Below are positions 18,633 to 27,500 of a DNA stretch of 54,525 nucleotides, in pieces (position 1 is the stretch's first letter; every line of letters begins with the position of its first letter). A model generated the notes under the pieces. It saw nothing but the letters and a program-made list of their open reading frames with translations, did not search any database and was not told the origin of the DNA. The translations under genes were made by a program, and so were the position numbers. This DNA comes from Sergeia podlipaevii (taxonomy: Eukaryota > Euglenozoa > Kinetoplastea > Trypanosomatida > Trypanosomatidae), in NCBI GenBank assembly GCA_030849805.1, contig JASANZ010002146.1, forward strand, positions 1-54,525, read 5' to 3'.

Positions 18633-19934
18633 ATGTTGAGACGATTGGTGCCCACTAAGGCACTCAAATGTGCGCACAGTGTCCCCTGGCTACGACAAGT
18701 GGGTGCCACTGCGTGCACTAGGTTGTCTCACCCAGCAACAGCAGCGACCGCTTCCTCCTTCATTAATCACCCTACTGGTAGTGCAAGACGCTTCTGCTCT
18801 ACGAGTAGTAGTGGCGGCGGCATCGTCCTAGGAGACCCAAATCTTGGGATCCGAGATAGCACCGAGTGCGTATACAGGAGATCTGAGTTCATTGGACGAC
18901 TTTTTCCTCTCGTCCGTCCACGTACAGACGCCGGCGAGGTGCTCTCGCTGATCGATATATGCGCCGGGCGTGCTGCTCTTTACCACGGTCATGGGTATCC
19001 AACCGGAGGTCGCATCAGCCCCATTAATGGTATCTCCATGGCCACCGTTTCTTTCAACTCCTTCATGTTCCCTGAGGCAGTTTTTGAGGGAGATCTTATT
19101 CTTATCGAGGGACGCGTTATCCACGTTGGCAAGTCATCGATTGGTGTGTACCTCAACGTGAAGCGGCAAGGCTATGACTGCCCCTTGCCAGCCGATGTGG
19201 GGGAGTGTTATGTCACGATGGTCACCATCGACGCCAATAACTTGGGGAAGGTGCGAACTGGGATCTGTCCGGCTTTGCGTATTGCTGATCCCCAAGACTT
19301 AGAACGCTATAAGATGTATCATCAGATTCGCAAGGACAACATGATAGAGGTCAAGCGCCGCATGGATGTGAAGATGCGTACTCTTAACTTGGCCGACGTG
19401 GAGGTCGAGGAGAACAAAACCAAAAAGTTGATGCTCACACCGAAAGAAACCGTCGTGAACGGGGACCGATGCTTCGGCGTGCACGACGTAAACACCAATA
19501 ATGTTATTTTTGGCGGTGAAATCTTAAGGTTTATGGAACGCACTGCGCTGCACTGTGGGCGTGTCTTTGCACGTAAGGCGCGTCTCTTCACACTTGGCAT
19601 GATGGGCATGACATTTGACAGTCCCATCTACTTGGAGGACCTTGTGAGGTGCTCAGCGCATGTGTGCTGCGTGAGACGATCCTCGATGCTAGTTGAAGTT
19701 CGCATTGAAGCGGAGCGTGAGGGTAAGCTGCAAGCCACGAACAAGGCCTCTTTCTTGCTGGTTGCGGTGGATGAGAAGGGTACGCCTTTTGAGATTACCA
19801 CTGGTATTGACCTTAGCAACGCGACCCAGAAAGAGCTGCAATCGTACTGGAACGGACGCTACATTATGGAGTCGACGAGGAAGAACCGCCACCTCAGTGT
19901 GGTGACGCGAAAGAAAGGCAAAACAAGCAACTAA
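18633..19934 (+). CDS. Acyl-CoA thioesterase, double hotdog, copy D
   Basis: A 433-residue ACOT9-like enzyme, the last copy of the array. The N-terminal ~60 residues (MLRRLVPTKALKC, then ARRFCSTSSSGGG) look like a longer mitochondrial presequence than in B or C. First hotdog: FIGRLFPLVRPRTDAGEVLS; second hotdog: TNNVIFGGEILRFMERTALH (about residues 287-306), followed by RARLFTLGMMGMTF. The tail is extended and basic (VVTRKKGKTSN) relative to B and C. The open frame continues upstream through CTG/TTG codons rich in Phe and Pro, which is the pyrimidine tract read as protein, so ATG 18633 is used. A 23-nt identity with copy B suggests recent duplication or gene conversion. Confidence 0.86.
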   Translation: MLRRLVPTKALKCAHSVPWLRQVGATACTRLSHPATAATASSFINHPTGSARRFCSTSSSGGGIVLGDPNLGIRDSTECVYRRSEFIGRLFPLVRPRTDAGEVLSLIDICAGRAALYHGHGYPTGGRISPINGISMATVSFNSFMFPEAVFEGDLILIEGRVIHVGKSSIGVYLNVKRQGYDCPLPADVGECYVTMVTIDANNLGKVRTGICPALRIADPQDLERYKMYHQIRKDNMIEVKRRMDVKMRTLNLADVEVEENKTKKLMLTPKETVVNGDRCFGVHDVNTNNVIFGGEILRFMERTALHCGRVFARKARLFTLGMMGMTFDSPIYLEDLVRCSAHVCCVRRSSMLVEVRIEAEREGKLQATNKASFLLVAVDEKGTPFEITTGIDLSNATQKELQSYWNGRYIMESTRKNRHLSVVTRKKGKTSN

Positions 19935-20625
19935 TGCCTTTTTTAGCAAAGGAATGAGAGAATGGACAAGTAAAAAAAAAATCCATTCTACACATACACA
20001 CAACAAACAGAAATTGTGGTGGTGGTGGTGGTTGCTTTTTGAAAAAGAAGGCCTTTATCGTTATGCATGTATCTTTCCCTTACTCACCCGCCAATCCCGA
20101 TCTATCCTAGATGCATATTGATGGCCAGAGCTAGCACAGTCATACTTCTTGGGTTGAGGGGCTGGAGAAGAGAGAAGAAGGCAAAATATACTTTCTTCTT
20201 TATTGCTGCGTTTATGCGTATGCGTCATCTATATATTTTGCTCTTGTACTTTAGAGCCCAATATATAAGACAGATGTCTATATTTTTTTTTCTTTGCAAA
20301 CATGAGTCCGACGTTGTCAAGCCATGCTCTTCTTTTGATCTTTTTTTTAAGCTATTCGCACGCTGTTTGGCGAAGTCTCCGTGTACACTAACACGTGTCT
20401 GAAGCTCCACTTTTCCTAGAGGAAAGAAAAAGAACTGTTATCATTTCTTCTTCTTTTGTCTCCTGCGCTTTTCTTGTTCGCTCCTTTTTCTTTTTTTTTG
20501 CTGATAGCGCTTTGACAATTAGTCAAATATAGATTATTTTTTTTTTTTTGAAAGGGCCGCTTTAATATATATATATATATATATATATTACATTATAGCA
20601 CAATCACGACTGTATTGTCATCGTT
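19935..20625 (+). promoter_or_regulatory. Spacer with T tract and TA repeat
   Basis: No gene seen. A run of 13 T ends at 20549, followed by GAAAG (AG 20553-20554); a second AG occurs at 20597-20598 after the TA repeat. Either could be the acceptor for the next gene, with no ATG in between. Confidence 0.5.
20565..20588. repeat. AT dinucleotide microsatellite in a leader region
   Basis: About 12 AT units between the T tract and the start codon at 20626. If splicing uses AG 20553-20554 the repeat is part of the mRNA leader. Confidence 0.85.
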
Positions 20626-21423
20626 ATGGCAACTCTCACGGTTGAGGACCTGAGGCCAGAAGCACTTGCCAAGCAGAAGGAAGCTCTTCAAGCATGTGAG
20701 CGTGAGCTGGCTGTCCTTCTCAGCTCCAATGCAAGAGATAAAGGAGTAGAGGATCAAGTAGCTACACTGCAAATGCGGAAGAACGCACTCCAGCAGGAGC
20801 TGCAGTGGCGTGCTCTCATGCTCGAGGTGGAGGCTGACTCGACAGTGCAAAAGGTGACCACAGACGTGGAGGAGGCCGCCGCTACTTTCCGCCAGAGCAT
20901 TGTGGTACCGCCAGGGTACGAGGGGCAGGCAGGCGAGGACGGCGGGATGCCTATTCCCTTTAGCGAAACCGACGATTTTGCAGATATGGCTCCAGTTGAA
21001 GCGGCTGTAGATGCGTGCATCTCCGACGCACATGAGCTACTCCGTTGCTACTCCGCTACTGCGTCGTCCAGCACCTCTACTCCTCTTATTGTCAAGCAAA
21101 AGGCGAGCAGTGGGGGCAACGGCGCTCACAGCAATGGCTCACTCATTTCGCCTGAAGAGAGTACCCGTTACCGCCGTCGTGCGCTGTTGATGCTTTTAGT
21201 TCTCTCCGTACATGTTGGGAAAGTAGATAAGCTGTGCAAATTTGATACTATTCGCGATCCTAGTAATGTGCCCGTCGATACCGCGGATGACCTTCGAGAA
21301 GAGGTAGCTAGTGAATGGCAATGGGCACTGTATGAGTCCAAGGTGCTGACGGAAGAAGAAATGAAAGAGTGGGTTGCAATAGTCAAGACGTTTTTAGGCC
21401 CACCTTTTGATAGTGCTCCGTAA
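20626..21423 (+). CDS. Hypothetical protein with N-terminal coiled coil
   Basis: Not recognised. The 265-residue acidic protein has no signal peptide or membrane segment. Residues about 10-90 are rich in Ala, Glu, Gln and Leu with heptad-like spacing (KQKEALQACERELAVLL, then LQMRKNALQQELQW), suggesting a coiled coil. A Ser/Thr/Gly-rich low-complexity stretch (about 143-175) precedes a second helical part (about 180-260) that ends LTEEEMKEWVAIVKTFLGPP. Start ATG 20626 is the first ATG after either acceptor. GC-rich composition against the flanks supports coding. No family can be named, and the neighbours (thioesterases, thioredoxin-like protein) give no clue. Confidence 0.8.
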   Translation: MATLTVEDLRPEALAKQKEALQACERELAVLLSSNARDKGVEDQVATLQMRKNALQQELQWRALMLEVEADSTVQKVTTDVEEAAATFRQSIVVPPGYEGQAGEDGGMPIPFSETDDFADMAPVEAAVDACISDAHELLRCYSATASSSTSTPLIVKQKASSGGNGAHSNGSLISPEESTRYRRRALLMLLVLSVHVGKVDKLCKFDTIRDPSNVPVDTADDLREEVASEWQWALYESKVLTEEEMKEWVAIVKTFLGPPFDSAP

Positions 21424-22473
21424 AACATACATTTTTTTCTTTTTGTATGTTCTTGCTATATTATTATTGTTGTTGTTGTATATATATATAAATATATGCC
21501 GCGTTCGCATAACATAATGTGCGTATGTGCATGTTTTTGTGTGCGTGTGTAAACTACCTGAAGACATCAACAGTAAGTATGGGAGCACAACTATATGATC
21601 TTCAGAAACTGTGCATTCTTTTATTTTTTTTTGGTTGTTCGAAGACACTTTTATATATATATGATGGTGGATACTATTATTAATTGTGTTATTAACTCAT
21701 TATTATTATTATTTTTTTTTGAAGTGCCTCCTGTTATTGTTGTTGTTTTTTGTGTGTCATTCAAGTGCAAAGTTATGATATTCCATTCTATCTCTTTCTT
21801 ATCTGTTACGTCCTGGTACACGTTTTTTTTTTCTTTTTTGCTAAGCATCGCCTAAATAGCATGTGTACAACTTTTTGACTTACAACTCTTGATCTTCTTT
21901 TTCTTTCTATTTTTTTTTTTCTTCATTAAAAGCAGCACTTCAGCAAGATACATTTTACACCGTCTAGTACTTATTTTTCACTGCTTAAGTGTAAGCATTT
22001 TTTTTTCCCTTTTCTTCTCTTGCATCTTCTCTTTTATCTGCCTCCTGCACGTGAGAACGCACGTTTTCTTTTTTCAAATTGACGTAGCTGTACGTGTGTG
22101 GTGGTGGTGGTGGTGCTTAGTTTAGAGCAGGTGGATATTTGTATACTCCGTTTATCATTTTTTTTTTTTTTTAATAGTACGAAGGCACACGCGCATCACA
22201 TTTTTCTTCACAAACGCTGATACATACTGTTTTTGCATTATTTAAGAAAATATAGTTGTCAAAACATACCGCCGGCACCTAATCTACATCAAAAAAAAAA
22301 AGTTTTTGCGTTTGTGCGTATCACGTGTGTTCAACTCTTTAGCTGCAAAAAGGGAAGAGGAAAGGATTTTAACTTGATCATATTAAAGTCTCACCCACTC
22401 ATACGAGCGGATTTTAATAACAATATATATCTTGCTGTAAATTGCTTTCTTTGGCACTTCATCGAATACCGTC
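21424..22473 (+). promoter_or_regulatory. Spacer with trans-splice signal for the thioredoxin-like gene
   Basis: No gene visible in about 1 kb. Many T runs, TTG and TTA repeats, and short TA repeats near 21480-21495 and 21652-21662. The likely acceptor is AG 22341-22342 (CAACTCTTTAG), leaving about 130 nt of leader with no ATG before 22474. Confidence 0.5.
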
Positions 22474-23367
22474 ATGTATGTTCGTACCCCACGTGTGGTC
22501 GTTGCATCATCTATAGCCGCTGTGAGGTACGCCTCCGTGTTGGCAGCGACGAAGCTAGCTGTATCCATGCGGCAGTTGGCATATAATGAATTCAACCCTA
22601 TTCCAGCCTCTACCGCGTCTCGCAACGTTCGCGAGACCTTTGCAATGGCGCGTGGTTGCATCCCCGAGTCATCACTGCTGAGTGCCCTTGCTAACTCAAT
22701 GCGAGAGTTTAGCTCGTTCTCTGGTAAGCCACACGACTTTATGCGAGCAGTGCACGATGGTTCTGTCATTGTATTCTTCTACAAGCCAGTATGCGCTCCA
22801 TGCGAGGCAATACGAGCCAAGATGCTGCACAGTGTGACAGACACACTGCACAGGTTGGAGGGGGTATCCAGCAGCAGCAGCAGCGGTGAGACGAGTAAGA
22901 AAGATGAAAGTCATAGCCATCACGATTGCCATAGTGGCAGCATTACAGCAACGCCTACCACCACCACCACCACTACAGACAATAGCAGCAGCAGTGGTAA
23001 TAGTAACAACCATGTGGACGCCCATTCTGCCAGTGGACCTAGCGCCGGCACTGCCGCTGAGGGGGACGATGAGGATGTCCCTACAGAATTCCGCATGGTT
23101 TGCGAGCGTGCACAGAAGCGGTTTGAGGAGGAGTTTAGCGACGCCGCGAAGCACATTCATATGCTATCGGTCAACACAGATCAAAACGAACGCCTTACTG
23201 CGCTGCATGACGTGCGCAGTTTGCCAACTTTTGTAGGCTACTCCCAAGGTCGCATTTTAGGGAGAGTCGAGGGGGCGAACGAGGAGGAGCTTATCAAACT
23301 TCTGCGTATTGTGGTAGAGTCAACGAAGAACTCTGAGAGTGAGCATGCGTCTGAAAATAGTTCTTAA
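22474..23367 (+). CDS. Thioredoxin-like protein (CAPC) with a large internal insert
   Basis: A 297-residue thioredoxin-fold protein. The strand VIVFFYKPVCAPCEAIRA puts the redox pair at Cys107-Ala-Pro-Cys110, and RSLPTFVGYSQG supplies the cis-proline at Pro251. Ordinary thioredoxins have about 40 residues between the second Cys and the cis-Pro; here there are 141. The extra ~100 include a Ser/Thr/His/Asp/Asn/Gly-rich low-complexity stretch (about 130-205, with runs of Ser, Thr and His) and a helix. The N-terminal ~40 residues are basic/hydrophobic with no acidic residue (MYVRTPRVVVASS), suggesting mitochondrial import. Trypanosomes have a mitochondrial thioredoxin-type protein, Trx2; this could be its counterpart, but that is inference. 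CAPC differs from the classical CGPC, so redox potential and role may differ. Confidence 0.85.
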   Translation: MYVRTPRVVVASSIAAVRYASVLAATKLAVSMRQLAYNEFNPIPASTASRNVRETFAMARGCIPESSLLSALANSMREFSSFSGKPHDFMRAVHDGSVIVFFYKPVCAPCEAIRAKMLHSVTDTLHRLEGVSSSSSSGETSKKDESHSHHDCHSGSITATPTTTTTTTDNSSSSGNSNNHVDAHSASGPSAGTAAEGDDEDVPTEFRMVCERAQKRFEEEFSDAAKHIHMLSVNTDQNERLTALHDVRSLPTFVGYSQGRILGRVEGANEEELIKLLRIVVESTKNSESEHASENSS

Positions 23368-24549
23368 GTATCCCTTTCTTTCTCTCTCCCTCTGTCCTCC
23401 CCTATTTCTCACACACATTATCGAGCGATTCGTGTGCGCGCGTATGTATGTATGTATGTATGTATACTGCACTTTCTCGCGTTTACTCTTCGCTGTTTCG
23501 GTGTCATACGGGCCGTATATTGTCCTTATGAGGCCGGGCGCGGAGTACTGTCATTTTTTAATTCTTTTTTTTTCTCTCGGGATGATTTTTTTTTTTTTCA
23601 AGCTTTCACGTGAAAAAAAAAAAGACGAAAACCGAGACATGATCGTTCCTTAGTGCATTCTTCAGTGTCGAAAATATGAACAAGGACGGGATCCAAAAAA
23701 AAAAAAACCAAATCAACTGTCTAATATCTGCAATGGAAGTTGTGAACGTACGAGTGTGTGGTTTATGTGTGTGTGTGTGTGTGTGTGGAGCACTGTTGAC
23801 GGAGCGTCTCGTTTTGCCCTCTACCTCTCCTTATCCATTTTTTTTTCTTTTTTCGCAACGCTGTTGTTTGAAGCTGCCTGCATGTCAGCGCCCATTGTCT
23901 CAAAATAATATGTTTCAAAGTGAATGACTCTATGCGCGCACAGATTTAATAATAATAATAATAGAAACTGTTTATTTTTGTTGTTGTTGTTTGCATACAC
24001 TTGCGTTTGTGTAGAGAAGCATTGGGGTGGTTTTTATTTTGGTTGTTGCCGCTGCTTAGCCAACAAGCCAAAAGGAAAGAGATTCTGACGAGGCATGTTT
24101 CTTTGTTTTGTTTTGTTTGCACTTCTGAACTTTTTGTCTCTCTTTCTTTCTCTATCTTTCATGTTTCTGGTCGCATTTTTGTTTGCATTTTTTTGATACT
24201 ATATATATAGCCAAGATAGCGTAGCTGTGGTGCGCGTGTGGTTGGCATACAGTGCGCACACTTGCGTTCTTTCAACTGTTTTTTTTTTCCTTTTTTTACA
24301 GAGTTAGGCTTTCCATTCTATACATCATTGTGGTTAGCGTTGGAGCACAGTGTGCCATTTCATTCCTACAGCTAACTACTATTCTTTTCTCTCTATATAT
24401 ATATTTTTAAGCTGCTGTTGGCTCCTGCTGATTAATTCTCAAACAATATACATTAAACTGATCTACGTTGCATTATAGTTCTGTATAGGTAGTTCTACTT
24501 CAATTTGAGAATAAGTGAAAACACATAAGGGTAAAAGTAAAACTGAAAA
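23368..24549 (+). promoter_or_regulatory. Spacer with trans-splice signal for the subtilisin gene
   Basis: No gene visible in about 1.2 kb. Contains a TATG repeat (about 23443-23465), a TG repeat (23766-23787), a TAA repeat (about 23947-23963) and T runs. The pyrimidine-rich tract at about 24383-24408 followed by AAG (AG 24410-24411) is the likely acceptor. Confidence 0.5.
23766..23787. repeat. TG dinucleotide microsatellite
   Basis: About 11 uninterrupted TG units in the spacer before the subtilisin gene. Confidence 0.9.
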
Positions 24550-27500
24550 ATGAATCATCAAAGAAGGGCATTCCCATCTTCGGCTCTGCGTGTGACCGCA
24601 CTTACGTTGTGTCTAATAGTAGTTGTGGTACTAGTAGCTCCCTCTGCTCATGCCACGGCAGTAGAGAGGAGGAGGAAGGGGAGGAGTGAAAACCCAGCGG
24701 CGAGACTATCGACGCTGCAGAAGTGGATTTGCTCTGACTATGTGCAGGAAGGAGCAGTGCCGCTGCATCAGTCTCTCACACGTGTACGCCAGCAAAATGT
24801 AGAACGTGCCAGAAGTAAAAGGACTGCCACTCTTATGGACAGTACTGGGGACGTCACCTTAGAAGAACAACTCAACGCAACGGATGCAGCACATGTGTAC
24901 CGCCGTGGTACTGCCCGAGCTAGCGGTACATATGTTGCTGTATGTCGAGACAGTATTGGCCTCGGTGAAGCAGGGAAACTTAGCAGTTTTTATTCCCATC
25001 GCCGTGGGGCAAGTGTACTATCTTTGAATGGTATCGCAGCCACTGCTCAGGCCTTTGCCGACATTCATATCGTTGACAGTGAAACAGTGCTAGTCTTTCT
25101 TCCCACTGCTTCTAGTATGACACGGGGTGAGGGTAGTAGAGGTGACGCAAGTGGGATAGCAGCAGCAGCGGCGGCAGCAGAGGTACTGGAGCAAGTACTT
25201 GGTGCCAACGCGAAGGTCTTGAACGTATTTGCCACCTCCACCGGGCAGCTGCTGAAGCTTTCCCGTGAAACGCGTTCTCTTCTTTTTGCCGAGGCCACGA
25301 CACCAAGTAGAGCGAGTGAGGAGATCACCTTGTCTTCGCCGTTTTCCCAAGAGACCCGTGTGGGTGTGTGGACGGCGCCAGGGCAGGAGCACTTTGTATT
25401 ACAAGATCTTTTGCGTTCTAGACGTCTCAGAGATCTCACGCAGCAGCTCCACGGCAGTGATGGTGACGACGACAACCACAACAAGGAAAGTAACCGGCGT
25501 GATAATATGTGCGAGGTCACGTACGCAGTGGAGGAAGGGGGGCCAGAGATGGGCTCTGGCGGAGTGGCGGCGGACTGTACGAGTCAAGCGTGTTTCCTTG
25601 CTGTTTCTCTACGTGAGCGCCATCTTTTTGTGAATGGTGAAACGCATTACACCCCTCTCTCTTCGGCGTGCGCGGCGGTGCTGCGAGCGATGGTTGCGCA
25701 TCCCGCAGTGCGCTGGGTGGAGCGGCTGCATCAGCGTAGCGCTGAGTTACTCAATGATAAAGCAAGTGCCTTAGTGCAACGCGGGCATGCTGGGCTCACC
25801 GCGAGCTCTAGTGGGAACACTCCGCAAAAGATCGCCTATCCCTTGTGGGATCTTGGTCTTGATGGGAAGAACGAGATTATTGCAATTGCCGACAGTGGTC
25901 TTGATGTATCTAGTTGCTTCTTCGCGGATGCAAAGTACCCCGTGTCTATTTACCCAGAGGTAAACATGCGGCATCGTAAAGTGATCTCCTTCTACGCTTG
26001 TGAGGGACCTGAGATAGTACCAGCCCAGTTTGATGTTGAGAGTGGACATGGAACACACGTGGCGGGTAGTGCGTCGGGGTGTGCCTGTGGTGATGGCGGC
26101 ACTTCCCCGGTGTCGTCTAGTTGTGCAACGATGCGCAAGTACAACGGTATCGCTCCAGGTGCCAAGCTCTTCTTTCGTGCTTTGGGGTGTGACGGCACCA
26201 TGAGCCTCACGCTACCCACGAACATTCGTGATGTTTTTGCGCCAGCGTACAGTGCCGGGGCTCGCATTGCCTCCAACTCGTGGGGTTTTCGTTCCAACGA
26301 TGAATACACAGCAGTCGAAAGGGTGGTTGATAAGTTTGTATACAGTCATGATGATATGCTTATTTTATTTGCCGCAGGGAATGTACCTGAAAAGGGTCTC
26401 TACAGCCCTGGCATGTCCAAGAACGTCTTGACAGTAGGGTCTCACCTTAGCTCTGCCCTACCACGCGATCAGGACAGTGTGTCTCCTCGCTCTGCCTATG
26501 GCCCGACCTACGACGGCAGACGCAAACCCGACGTGGTTGGCCCTGGTGGCCCACAAATCTGGTCCGTACGTGCCTCCGGTCTGCATACCAGCGTCCCACT
26601 TTCACAACCAGCCAAGGATACCTGCGAGATAACAAGTAAGGCGGGCACATCCATGGCGACCGCCCTCGTCGCTGGTGGTGCCGCACTTGTGCGACAGCAT
26701 CTGCGTGAGGACGTGGGGATTGCTGTGCCCTCTGCGGCGCTGATGAAGAGCTACCTCATTCACGCCTCCACAAATCTCGCGTCACCGCGTAGTGGGTTTG
26801 GCCGTGTTGACCTCTCCCTGCTGGTCCCCGCTGCTAGTCCCACTGCCTCAGCGCTGCAGCTGCGCAGCTGGATAAGGGACCGCGTTCTTCTCGAGAATCG
26901 TGCTACTCATCAGTACTGCTTCTCTGCTTATACTCCACGTGACATACAGGCACGCACCACTCCACAGACCAAGACGGAAGAAACTTTTCTTAAGGTAACC
27001 CTTGGATGGACGGACATTGCGGCCGCCGCTGAAGGGTCGCGGCACAGTCTTGTGCACGATCTTGACCTCGTTGTGGTCGACGTGGACGGAAAAATGTATT
27101 ATGTGGGACTTGCAGAACCCACAGCTCCCTTTTTCGACCGAATGAATAACTTTGAGCAGGTACGAATTCCAATGACAGACGCACTCGCAAAGGGGTTCCG
27201 GGCGATGGTGTACGGTCACGACGTGCGCGCTGCGGATGTGCAGGCGTACGCGCTGGTGGTATCCGCGCCTGGACTTGAAGCGAAGGATCACTGCGATAAC
27301 GCGTTTGCCGAGCTCGCCAGTGCTCAGCATAATGTTTCTGTACAGTGCCCCAACCAGTGCAGTGGGCATGGCACGTGTGATCCGGTCACAAAGCAGTGTC
27401 TTTGCCATCGTAACTATGCATCCATTGACTGCTCCTTGTGTGACTCGGAGGTATTGTGCAACCGTCATGGCGTGTGCAACGCGGCGACCATGACGTGCAC

